A DNA stretch of 46,440 bases from Planctomycetota bacterium (GTDB lineage Bacteria > Planctomycetota > Planctomycetia > Planctomycetales > Planctomycetaceae). The translations under genes were made by a program, and so were the position numbers. Positions 34,503 to 42,555 of this stretch are shown one piece after another (position 1 is the first letter of the stretch; every line of letters begins with the position of its first letter). The stretch lies in NCBI GenBank assembly GCA_027624335.1, contig JAQBWV010000019.1, positions 1 to 46,440 of the forward strand, written 5' to 3'. The notes under the pieces were generated by a model. The model saw only the letters and a program-made list of their open reading frames with translations. It did not search any database and was not told the DNA's origin.

Positions 34503-36491
34503 ATGTGTCCTCTGGAGAGCTCAATCAGCGTGCCCGTTTCTCGAACTGAACTCGTCGTCGCATTGGCCATTACGATCGTCGGCTTCGCTGCGCGGTTCGC
34601 GTTGCTGGACCAACTGGCGATCGAGCACTTCGACGAGGGCGTCTACGCATCGAACCTCTGGTTCCCGGACGAGGGCTTTCAGTATCCGGACCGCTTTCTG
34701 TATGCGCCGCCACTCGTGCCGAGTCTGATCGAATGGTCGATGCTCCTTTTCATTCCCGCTCGGTGGGCCGCGTTTCTGCCGTCGCTCATCCTGGGAAGCC
34801 TGACCGTGCCGCTTGCCTGGTGGTCGTTGCGTCGCTGGTCGAACGGACCAGCCGGCATCGCGGCGGCGGCTCTTGTCGCGCTGAGCGACTTTCACATCGC
34901 GATGAGTCGTTCCGCACTGACCGATGCTCCGCTGGTGTTTTTCCTGTTGCTGGCCGTCTGGCTGACGATCGAGTCGCTTTCGAAGAGCGATCTCCGGCTG
35001 GCCGCGATGGCAGGCTTCGCCACGGGTCTGGCATGGGCAACGAAGTACAACGGCTGGCTTCCCATCGCGATTGCACTGAGCGGAGCCATCGTGGCCTGGC
35101 TGTTGCAACCTCGCATCAACAGACAGCCAGAAATTGAAACGCGGCGGGACCCGGACAAAGACAGCACTCGGCTTTCATCGATCCTTTTGTGCCTGGCGGT
35201 TCTTATCCTGGCTGCGGCTGCAATCTGGTCGCCGGTGTGGTGGGATCTGCAGCCGACCGGCGGTTACTCGCGTGTTGCTGATAACCATCAGAACTACGTG
35301 ACAGGCTTCGCCGAATGGTGGCCGGCTGCAGTGCGGCACGAAGTCGTGCAACGTCATTATGCCGGATGGCCAACGTTACTTTCCGGCTGGCTGGCCGTCG
35401 CTGCGGCCGCCTTCGTTTTACGTGTGGAACGTTCCACGTGGAACGACCTGGCGTCCGTCGTCAACCTGTCAACCTTTGGAGACGCAGCTCGTTCCACAGC
35501 CTCGGTCACAACCGCAGACCGTTCCACGTGGAACGATCCCAGGTTCCTGAAGTCAGCCGCGATTGCCGGTGCGCTGGCGGGGGCGGTTGTGTTGAGTCCG
35601 CTCATGGCACTTGGCATCTGGTCGCTGACGGAACTGGTTGCGTCGGCGGTCACATTACGCCGGAACGGGATGCGGCGTTTGCGAGACTCGCAACAGGATG
35701 AACGCTCCGTGAAATCGCATCCACAGGCAACCGCAACGTCCACCGACGCGCGCCGCTGGTTCGGATTGTGGTTGCACCTGGCCTGGCTCTGTGGACTCAT
35801 TCTGGCAACTCCTCTTTATCGCCCGTATCCAAGACTCATCCTCCCGCTGTTGTGCGTCGGCTGGCTGGCGACTGGAATTGCGATCGTCCGGTTACTTCGT
35901 GGCAGTCTCGTTTCCGGTAAGTCGGATGGTCGCTCAACTGGAAAGTCGACGGTGGATGCCGGTCATCCCTGGCAACGTCTGAGATTTATCTGGCTGGTGC
36001 CAGTTGTCTTTCTATGCGTCTGGCACGCAGTCACTCATCGTGCTGGAGCCTGGCAGGAACGTTCGGCACTTGCTGTCATCGCCGAGCAGGCGATCGCCAC
36101 AGCAGCGGCCAGTTGTAAAGATGAACCTGAACCGAATTCGAACATCAACCCGCACGCGAGCATTGACTTCGTGATGTACGTCTACGGAGAGCCCGGCCTG
36201 TTCTTCCATATCCCACGCGACGGAGTGCCAGTTCAGCCGGTCACTGATTTGAACTTCGCAAAGCGAGGATCGACGCACACTCGAGTGCCGACCTTCGTCC
36301 TGGCTGGTCCTCATGCCTGGAAGAGTCCGCAGTTCGGTACTCAGTTTCGGGAAGTGGAAGAGACGCTGACTCTGGTCGCGGTGTTTCCCTACGAGCTGAG
36401 CGATTTCGTCCTGCTCGATGACTACGCACCGAGACTCCTTTCCCGCCATCGCAAAGACGACGTGCGACTGTTCCGAGTCCGCTTCGAATAA
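34503..36491 (+). CDS. GT-C membrane glycosyltransferase (PMT/ArnT-like) carrying parS sites in its coding sequence
   Basis: A 662-aa polytopic protein with about ten membrane helices. The first periplasmic loop has the acidic motif of lipid-linked sugar transferases, EHFDEGVYASNLWFPDE (D44, E45). Next come FHIAMSRSALTDAPLVFFL and WATKYNGWLP, both PMT/ArnT hallmarks. It should move a sugar from a polyprenyl-phosphate donor on the outer face of the inner membrane; the acceptor is unknown. Residues about 305-350 form a polar insert with repeated RSTWND (R310, R340) and RSTA (R330). The DNA of these repeats makes the two parS-type palindromes. The start is ATG 34503, because an earlier ATG (34404) overlaps the divergent gene; the ribosome site is weak. 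Confidence 0.88.
   Translation: MCPLESSISVPVSRTELVVALAITIVGFAARFALLDQLAIEHFDEGVYASNLWFPDEGFQYPDRFLYAPPLVPSLIEWSMLLFIPARWAAFLPSLILGSLTVPLAWWSLRRWSNGPAGIAAAALVALSDFHIAMSRSALTDAPLVFFLLLAVWLTIESLSKSDLRLAAMAGFATGLAWATKYNGWLPIAIALSGAIVAWLLQPRINRQPEIETRRDPDKDSTRLSSILLCLAVLILAAAAIWSPVWWDLQPTGGYSRVADNHQNYVTGFAEWWPAAVRHEVVQRHYAGWPTLLSGWLAVAAAAFVLRVERSTWNDLASVVNLSTFGDAARSTASVTTADRSTWNDPRFLKSAAIAGALAGAVVLSPLMALGIWSLTELVASAVTLRRNGMRRLRDSQQDERSVKSHPQATATSTDARRWFGLWLHLAWLCGLILATPLYRPYPRLILPLLCVGWLATGIAIVRLLRGSLVSGKSDGRSTGKSTVDAGHPWQRLRFIWLVPVVFLCVWHAVTHRAGAWQERSALAVIAEQAIATAAASCKDEPEPNSNINPHASIDFVMYVYGEPGLFFHIPRDGVPVQPVTDLNFAKRGSTHTRVPTFVLAGPHAWKSPQFGTQFREVEETLTLVAVFPYELSDFVLLDDYAPRLLSRHRKDDVRLFRVRFE
35430..35445. 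promoter_or_regulatory. parS: parS-type ParB-binding site 1
   Basis: CGTTCCACGTGGAACG, a perfect 16-bp palindrome. The GTTCCACGTGGAAC core is the known parS core of Pseudomonas-type chromosomes and is close to the Bacillus site. A parB gene starts about 1.36 kb downstream. It is directly preceded by a further GTGGAAC half site (35424-35430), so three half sites alternate in direction. Confidence 0.85.
35490..35497. promoter_or_regulatory. parS half site
   Basis: CGTTCCAC matches one half of the two full sites and is in the same reading frame, 60 bp after site 1 and 30 bp before site 2. The other half has diverged (AGCC). It may be a decayed third site. Confidence 0.45.
35520..35535. promoter_or_regulatory. 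parS: parS-type ParB-binding site 2
   Basis: A second copy of CGTTCCACGTGGAACG, identical over all 16 bp, exactly 90 bp after site 1 and in the same codon frame (Arg-Ser-Thr-Trp-Asn). Confidence 0.85.
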
Positions 36492-36807
36492 CGCTACGAC
36501 AAACAGAGCGAAAGAACCGCTCTCGATCGAAATCGAGGAAAACTGCGCAATCCAGGTAGAGTCGGAATAGCCGGAATCCACAAGTGGCAACATCGTCGCC
36601 ACATGCAGCCATGTCCGGCGAACTTCGTTCCCTGGCAAAGCCGAAACAAGTGACAGGTCCGGGATGTTTGCCAGGCATTCCAGCATGAACGATTGTTATG
36701 TTCACTATCGGCAGACACATCTTTGTCGGAATGGCAAGAGGAAATAGAATCCCGCTCACACCCGGAATTGCCTACTGCTGTTATCAGGTCCAGGGAAGGA
36801 TTAGCTC
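36492..36807 (+). other. Leader and promoter region of parB
   Basis: About 315 bp without a credible gene. A small hairpin (CTCGAT/ATCGAG, 36523-36538) lies just after the glycosyltransferase stop, with no T-run. The ribosome site GGAAGGA is 8 nt before the parB ATG. No clear promoter pair was found, so parB could also be read from the upstream gene. Confidence 0.45.
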
Positions 36808-37752
36808 ATGGCGCAGGATGGCGCACCAAAACGCCGCCTCGGACGAGGTCTCGACGCACTGCTCGGTGGCAAGCCGCAGCAGGACCATGAACCTGCGCCG
36901 GTTGTGATTGGGGAAGCGGTACCGGTGCCCGATACGTCTTCACAATCGGTGACAATTCTTCGCGTCGACCAGATCCGAAGGAATCCGTTTCAACCACGTT
37001 CCGAATTCGACGAGCAGTCGCTGAACGAGCTGGCAAAAAGTATCGGCCTGCACGGAGTCCTGCAGCCGGTCCTTGTCCGGAATACGGAAAAGGGCTATCA
37101 GCTGATCGCGGGCGAACGCCGCTGGCTGGCCGCTCAAAAGGCAGGCCTGACCGAGGTTCCCTGCCGGGTTATGGAGCTGGCGGATCGCGAAGTCAGCGAA
37201 GCCGCAATCGAAGAAAACTTGAAACGCAAGGACCTCAACGTACTTGAGAAGGCTCAGGCCTTCCAGGATTACGTCGACCGATTCGGCTGCACGATCGAGG
37301 ATCTCGGCAAACGTCTTTCGATGGACCGCTCGACCGTCTCCAACATGCTTCGACTGCTGGAACTTCCCGAGCCGATTCGCAAGCTGCTCCACGAAGAGAA
37401 AATTACCGGCGGCCATGCCCGAGCGATGCTGCCGCTGGAAGAAGTGGATCAGCTCGCGATCTGCGGGAGAATTCAGGCGGAGTCGCTGTCGGTCCGCAAA
37501 ACTGAGCAGGCTGTGCGATCGATTCTTCGAGGTGAGAAAGCAGCCACAATTCCGATCGATTCAGCCAGGCAGCAGACGCCCCCCGCCGAACGCACATCCC
37601 ACATCGATTCGCTGGAGCAGCAACTGCGAGACGTGCTGGGTCTAAAGGTTCAGATCAAGCTGAAAACCAGCGAGTCCGGCCAGGTGATCATCGACTTTGG
37701 TTCGAACGGCGATTTCGAGCGGATCACCAGATTCCTGCGGAAAGCTGCCTGA
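36808..37752 (+). CDS. parB: Chromosome-partitioning protein ParB (Spo0J/Noc family)
   Basis: A 314-aa ParB. The N-terminal KRRLGRGLDALLGG is the family start that contacts ParA. The CTP-binding and clamp domain has DQIRRNPFQPRSEFDEQSL, LQPVLVR and AGERRWLAAQKAG (GERR at 102-105), then EENLKRKDLNVLEKAQAF. The helix-turn-helix at about 161-182 (TIEDLGKRLSMDRSTVSNM) reads parS. The C-terminal dimer domain ends FERITRFLRKA. By family it loads at parS as a CTP-gated clamp, spreads, and organises and segregates the origin region. Two parS-type sites lie 1.3 kb upstream in the glycosyltransferase gene. No parA is in the window; usually it is next to parB. The ATG has GGAAGGA 8 nt upstream. Confidence 0.96.
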   Translation: MAQDGAPKRRLGRGLDALLGGKPQQDHEPAPVVIGEAVPVPDTSSQSVTILRVDQIRRNPFQPRSEFDEQSLNELAKSIGLHGVLQPVLVRNTEKGYQLIAGERRWLAAQKAGLTEVPCRVMELADREVSEAAIEENLKRKDLNVLEKAQAFQDYVDRFGCTIEDLGKRLSMDRSTVSNMLRLLELPEPIRKLLHEEKITGGHARAMLPLEEVDQLAICGRIQAESLSVRKTEQAVRSILRGEKAATIPIDSARQQTPPAERTSHIDSLEQQLRDVLGLKVQIKLKTSESGQVIIDFGSNGDFERITRFLRKAA

Positions 37753-37973
37753 GGTCCAACACTTCCGGACAGACAGGCATTCGTTTGAACGGTCCGACGA
37801 CTCGGCGACGCAGCAGAGAAAGTTGCTGCCTCGTAGCAACAGTTGGTTGCCTGCCATAGCCGCTGAGTAATGGCGTCGGCCACTGGGATATCGAATCGCT
37901 CGTCAGGTCGCATTTGCCGAAAAACCCGCGACGCTGATCGTCGTTTCACAGGGTCGCCGGTCCACAAGTCTCG

Positions 37974-39092
37974 TCAGCGTTGCGGCTTTTGATTTGTGAT
38001 TTCGGTTGACGTGGCGCTGAATCGCTCCAGCCAGTCTGCGGTGATTGCTTCACCAATTGTTGGTTGATCCTTCGTTCGAAGTTGCGCGGCAGGCGTGCCC
38101 CAGTAGAAACTGATCCATCCATCCGTGTGGTCAGACGATCGATGGATGAAATCGGTGAGTTCTTCGGAGCTGCATTTGAGAGGAAACGTTTCTTCGATAA
38201 CGAGTGGTTTACCCACCTCGTAGGCTCTGAGTGCTTTCAGAGCCTGATCGATTTTACCTTTCTTTGGGTAAAAGTGCACAGCGACAAAGTCGAGCCGCTT
38301 ATTGACGCGAGGCGAGTAGAACAACGGCTTTCCTCCACCGAACGCAAAAACCCATGGAATGACCCCGACAGTGATCATGTGGTGCTTATCGTGCTGGCGG
38401 ATCGCGTCTGTCATTGTGTTGACCCAGGCTTCTGCGATTTGTTCCCGGCTACGGCCGTTGAGATCAAGTGCCAGTCGCTGCACAAAATGCTTGCCGCCAA
38501 ATTCGCCAGCCAGCCAGTCTGTTGCCGGCTCTTTTCCAGGCAGAATCGGTTCGTTCATCAGGTCGTAGCAGAAAATCGCCGGACTGTTGGCGCAGGTCCG
38601 TGCGATTGCTTCCCAGAAGACGGTCTGCGCTGCCCAGCGGTTCTGCTCGCTCAGCTCGTCATACCAGGGGGGGATGTTCGCTTTGTGGTAACACGCCAGG
38701 CCGGTCACATCGAGATATAGTCCAGTGTCCTCTGCCAGTTTGACCAGACGAGCCAGCTGATCCAGCGAGGTCGAGTCGGGCTCGCTCGGTGACGTCATGA
38801 ACTTGCCGACCTGCAGGTGAATCCGCACACAGTTGACGCCAAGTGCTTTGATCTCGCGAAAGTCTTCAACGACCGTTTCCCATTCATCGATCCAGTATTC
38901 GTCGAGCAATCGACCGGACGCGTCGTGGTCGTAGTTGACCCCCCAAACGACGAACCGACGACCGGATAATGCACCAACGAAGTGCGAGCCGTCGTCGCTG
39001 ACTTTGACCGGTTCAAGCGGTTGCGCCGCGACGATTGTCACAGGTGACAGGAAGCAGGACATTAGAACAGAGAGTAAACAAGGGCGGATCAT
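37974..39092 (-). CDS. GH5-like exported glycoside hydrolase
   Basis: A 372-aa exported (beta/alpha)8-barrel glycosidase. It has a signal peptide (CLLSVLMSCFLSPVTIVAA) and the barrel strand motifs FVVWGVNYDHD and ALGVNCVRIHL. The acid/base Glu is in IFCYDLMNEPILP (E181), followed by DFVAVHFYP. The probable nucleophile is in KPLVIEETFPLK (E300 or E301). These fit clan GH-A, family 5 or a close relative acting on beta-1,4-glucan or mannan; the exact substrate is not readable. Length is normal for a single catalytic domain and no binding module is seen. AAGGAG is about 8 nt before the ATG. It converges with parB; the 221-bp gap between them shows only a weak hairpin (GTTGCT/AGCAAC). Confidence 0.87.
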   Translation of the reverse strand: MIRPCLLSVLMSCFLSPVTIVAAQPLEPVKVSDDGSHFVGALSGRRFVVWGVNYDHDASGRLLDEYWIDEWETVVEDFREIKALGVNCVRIHLQVGKFMTSPSEPDSTSLDQLARLVKLAEDTGLYLDVTGLACYHKANIPPWYDELSEQNRWAAQTVFWEAIARTCANSPAIFCYDLMNEPILPGKEPATDWLAGEFGGKHFVQRLALDLNGRSREQIAEAWVNTMTDAIRQHDKHHMITVGVIPWVFAFGGGKPLFYSPRVNKRLDFVAVHFYPKKGKIDQALKALRAYEVGKPLVIEETFPLKCSSEELTDFIHRSSDHTDGWISFYWGTPAAQLRTKDQPTIGEAITADWLERFSATSTEITNQKPQR

Positions 39093-39605
39093 GGTTGCTT
39101 CTCCTTCGCAGGTCTGAGTCGTCGTCGTTCAAGTCGAGTTGATACCTGATCTGATTGTCATCGCGACGCGGTGTCGAGTGAGGCTGGTCGGCGAACTGTT
39201 AAGTGTACGTTCCATCGAACAAACAAGTCGCCCCAACCTGGAAAACGGGAACACTAATTCAACAGCCTCAAGGTATGCAGGTCCGCATCAGAAGGTTCAA
39301 CCCGCGTTCTCGAATGAGTGGGAAGCAAGTTGAGTTCAGACATTATCAGGCTGATCGGTCCCAGCACCGGCAACCCGCGTCTCTTCTTCACCGGAGACAG
39401 GTGACGTGTGGGCAGACCGTTTGTGGTATGCGTGGACCATTGCGGTCAGGTGGCAAGTCCCGGATAACGGATACTGGGAATTCTGGCGACCGAGCCGTTG
39501 CTCTCGACCGGTTAAGTTCTCGCCGATATTAAAGAGGCCTGCTGATTGGCCCCGTGAACGTGAATTGTTTTCGCTGAAAGACGACATCTTCTGCCGGAGT
39601 TCCTG
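39093..39605. other. Divergent intergenic region between the glycosidase and DUF1501 genes
   Basis: About 510 bp without a credible gene; the open frame 39203-39532 has no ribosome site and random composition. It must hold the promoters of both diverging genes. No convincing -35/-10 pairs or operators could be chosen. Confidence 0.5.
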
Positions 39606-40982
39606 ATGCTGCGTAATAGTAATCGAAACGGCTGCTCAGAGTTTCAGAACCAGATGGGCATGAACCGTCGTGGGTTCCTCAAGGCTGGCGGCCTGGGGCT
39701 GACTGGCCTGACGCTCACGGACCTGCTGCGGCACGAGGCTCGGGCTGGAGCAGCGGCAAAAAAAGAAAACTCCGTAATCATTCTGTGGATGCGAGGCGGT
39801 CCGTCGCAGCATGAAACGTGGGATCCGAAAATGGATGCCCCAGCGGAGTACCGTGGTGGATTCGGAGCAACATCGACGGCAGTGCCGGGAATTCAAATTG
39901 TTGACTTATTGCCGAAATGCGCTTCGATCATGGATAAGTGGTCGATCATTCGCAGTCTGCACCACACGAATGCAGGACACTCTGCAGGCGATCAGATTCT
40001 CTTCACCGGTCATCCTCCAGGTCCAAGTCCCGACGTCAATATCCATCCCAGCTGCGGTTCAATCGTCTCGGAACAGCTCGGCCATCTGACTCCGGAGCTG
40101 CCGCCTTACGTCGCCATTCCGAAACAGGTACCGGGAACCGATTCGGCCTATCTGGGAGTCGCTCATAAGCCTTTCGAAACGCTCGTCGATCCAGGCGATG
40201 ATGGTCCGTTTGCGTTAAAGAATTTCTCACTGGTCGAAGGCATCAGCGAAAGCCGCTTCACTACACGCAAAAGTCTGCTGCAGGGGTTCGACCAGTTTCG
40301 GGCGGCAGTCGACACATCCGGGCAGATGGATTCGGTCGGTAAGTTTCATCAGAAGGCGTATGGCATTCTGAGTTCTGACAAAGCTCGCCAGGCGTTCGAT
40401 CTGGACGCAGAGCCGGACGACATCCGCCAGCGGTATGGATTCATTCCGAAATACGATCCGGGCGACCCCAGACGCTGCAGCGCCAACGCTTTCTGCCAGC
40501 GAGTGCTGCTGGGAAGGCGGCTGGTCGAAGCCGGCGTTCGACTGGTCACGGTCGATTGCCGCTGGTGGGACACTCACGTCCAGGGTCTGGACTCGATGAA
40601 GAATGGGTTCCTGCCTCGCTGGGACCTGTGTTACTCGGCGTTAATTGAAGACCTTGATCAGCGAGGCATGCTCGATACGACAATGGTCGTTGCCTGGGGC
40701 GAATTTGGCCGCACTCCGCGAATGAACAAGGAGTCGGGCAGAGACCATTATCCCAACGTCTTCAGTGCCGCGCTGGCCGGAGGACCGGTGCAGGGTGGTC
40801 GCGTTGTCGGATCGTCCGATTCCAAAGGCGCCTTTCCGCTGGACAATCCCAAATCGCCGCAGGACGTCCTGGCAACCATGTACCGCCACCTCGGAATCGA
40901 CACCGACCGGCACTACCTTGACTACGGCGGTCGCCCGATCATCACGCTTCCATTCGGCAGCCCGATCGAAGAATTCTCCTGA
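39606..40982 (+). CDS. DUF1501 protein with Tat signal
   Basis: A 458-aa second DUF1501 member. The Tat signal is clear: NRRGFLKAGGLGLTGLTLTD, then a cut near ARAGA. Family blocks are SVIILWMRGGPSQHETWDPK, AVPGIQIVDLLP, HTNAGHSAGDQILFTGHPPG, GEFGRTPRMNKESGRDHYP and MYRHLGIDTDRHYLDYGGRP. It should fold in the cytosol and be exported. The DUF1549/DUF1553 partner that normally sits beside such genes is absent here too. GGAG lies about 8 nt before the ATG. The family is phosphatase/sulfatase-like by fold, and its reaction is not established. Confidence 0.93.
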   Translation: MLRNSNRNGCSEFQNQMGMNRRGFLKAGGLGLTGLTLTDLLRHEARAGAAAKKENSVIILWMRGGPSQHETWDPKMDAPAEYRGGFGATSTAVPGIQIVDLLPKCASIMDKWSIIRSLHHTNAGHSAGDQILFTGHPPGPSPDVNIHPSCGSIVSEQLGHLTPELPPYVAIPKQVPGTDSAYLGVAHKPFETLVDPGDDGPFALKNFSLVEGISESRFTTRKSLLQGFDQFRAAVDTSGQMDSVGKFHQKAYGILSSDKARQAFDLDAEPDDIRQRYGFIPKYDPGDPRRCSANAFCQRVLLGRRLVEAGVRLVTVDCRWWDTHVQGLDSMKNGFLPRWDLCYSALIEDLDQRGMLDTTMVVAWGEFGRTPRMNKESGRDHYPNVFSAALAGGPVQGGRVVGSSDSKGAFPLDNPKSPQDVLATMYRHLGIDTDRHYLDYGGRPIITLPFGSPIEEFS

Positions 40983-41277
40983 ACGGCGTTGCTGCTACTG
41001 GCTAATTCTGCTTTGGCCCAATTCAGAGCGAGTGACGATCGACAGCCGTCGTTCCTTCCAGGGTAATCACGATACTACTCTGGCTTGAAGTCTTCGATGG
41101 CGATCGTAGACGGCCCGCAATCCGGGACGAGCGGCGTAGAGAGCCCGATGCAGGTCCAGATGAATTTTCCACGACGGACGGTTTCGCTGTCTGGTTCACG
41201 ACCGTAACGTCCTTCGTCTCAAGCTTATTGTCTGCGGTCGGGCTGTCGTCATCACACTTCGGATTCACTGATAAACG
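40983..41277. other. Intergenic region upstream of the yhaO-like gene
   Basis: Just under 300 bp without a convincing gene. An 81-codon minus-strand open frame (41023-41268) is Ser/Arg-rich with no family features and is not called. The promoter of the nuclease-ATPase pair should be here. Confidence 0.4.
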
Positions 41278-42555
41278 ATGTCATCTTTCAGATTTGTACA
41301 CGCTGCTGATCTGCATCTCGACAGTCCGTTTGTGGGTCTTGGGCGCTTGCCCGCAGTGCATGCCAGCATCGTTCAGGAATTGCGTCAGGCCACGTTCAAA
41401 GCATTTGATGCCGTCATTGATTTGTGCTTGAGCGAAAACGTCGATTTTCTGCTGATCGCTGGTGATGTCTACGACGGTGCGGATCGCAGCCTGCAGGCTC
41501 AGCTGAAGTTCCGAAAAGGACTGTCGCGACTGAGCGACGCCGGAATTCGAGCGTTCGTCGTACACGGAAATCATGATCCGCTGGACGGCTGGGCTCACTC
41601 GCTGGAGATGCCGGCTTCGACTCACGTCTTCGGAGCGGAACTGGAGTCCGTCGTCTTTCAGAAGGACGGTCAGAGCGTCGCTCGGATTCATGGGATCAGT
41701 TATCCGACAAAGACGATCGGCAAGCGTTTTGGTCAGGACATGAAACGCGAAGGGGACGAGCCGTTTCAGATCGGGCTGTTTCACTGCAACGCTGGCGGCT
41801 ACACCGAACATGATCCCTACGCCCCTCGCACGGTCAGCGAACTGGTCGACGCGGGGCTTGATTACTGGGCTCTCGGCCATGTTCACGAACGCGTCGTGCT
41901 CCGCGATTCAGACCCGTTCATTGGATACCCTGGCAACACTCAGGGACGCCAGATCAGGGAATGTGGTCCGCGAGGTTGTCTACTGGTTAACGTAACGGAG
42001 AACGGAAAGCTGGAGCGACCACCGGAGTTCGTCCCGACGGACGCCGTCCGATGGTCGACAGCTGAGATTGATATCTCCGGCCTGATGAATCCTGATCAGT
42101 TGTTGTCACGCATTGAGGAATCGATTGACGAAGTGACTGCCGCATCGGATGGCCGTTCTGTGGTTGTACGACTGACTCTGTCAGGTCGAGGCGCACTGCA
42201 CGGCGATCTCTCGCGGCCTCATGCGGCGAACGATCTGGTTGAGGAACTGCAAAGTCGCAGGGTAAGTCGAACACCGTTCGTCTGGATCGAGAAGCTCAAG
42301 CTGAACACGCTGCCGGACATCGATTTGAATGCTCGACGCGGTACGCCGGATTTTCTTGGCGATCTGCTGCGACTGATCGATGAGATCCGAAACTCGCCAG
42401 AAGAAGTCGCCGCATTGCGCGAAGTGCTGACCGAACTGTACGACCACAAGCGAGCGAGTCGGATCCTGGAATCGCCCAACGACGACGAACTGCATCATCT
42501 GCTGGACCAGGCCGAAATCTGTTGTGTTGATCTGCTGGCTGAGGATGACTGCTGA
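41278..42555 (+). CDS. SbcD/YhaO-type metallophosphoesterase (DNA exonuclease subunit)
   Basis: A 425-aa calcineurin-like phosphoesterase. Metal-binding motifs in order: VHAADLHLDSP (D11, H13), LLIAGDVYDGAD, VVHGNHDPLDGW, IGLFHCNAGG and DYWALGHVHERVV. The spacing and the extra C-terminal part (TLSGRGALHGDL; RRVSRTPFVWIEKLKLNT) match the YhaO branch of Mre11/SbcD nucleases. It should cut DNA ends together with the ATPase encoded next. Its TGA stop shares one base with the ATG of that gene (TGATG), so translation is coupled. A DNA repair role is inferred from the family. Confidence 0.92.
   Translation: MSSFRFVHAADLHLDSPFVGLGRLPAVHASIVQELRQATFKAFDAVIDLCLSENVDFLLIAGDVYDGADRSLQAQLKFRKGLSRLSDAGIRAFVVHGNHDPLDGWAHSLEMPASTHVFGAELESVVFQKDGQSVARIHGISYPTKTIGKRFGQDMKREGDEPFQIGLFHCNAGGYTEHDPYAPRTVSELVDAGLDYWALGHVHERVVLRDSDPFIGYPGNTQGRQIRECGPRGCLLVNVTENGKLERPPEFVPTDAVRWSTAEIDISGLMNPDQLLSRIEESIDEVTAASDGRSVVVRLTLSGRGALHGDLSRPHAANDLVEELQSRRVSRTPFVWIEKLKLNTLPDIDLNARRGTPDFLGDLLRLIDEIRNSPEEVAALREVLTELYDHKRASRILESPNDDELHHLLDQAEICCVDLLAEDDC

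Noticed and set aside
35411..35430. A further parS-like sequence (GTTTTACGTG followed by TGGAAC) next to site 1
   Set aside because: The two halves are out of register by one base and mismatched, so it is not called as a site, although it may be a decayed one.
41023..41268. 81-codon minus-strand open frame upstream of the nuclease gene
   Set aside because: Low-complexity Ser/Arg-rich sequence without ribosome site or family look; more likely promoter DNA.
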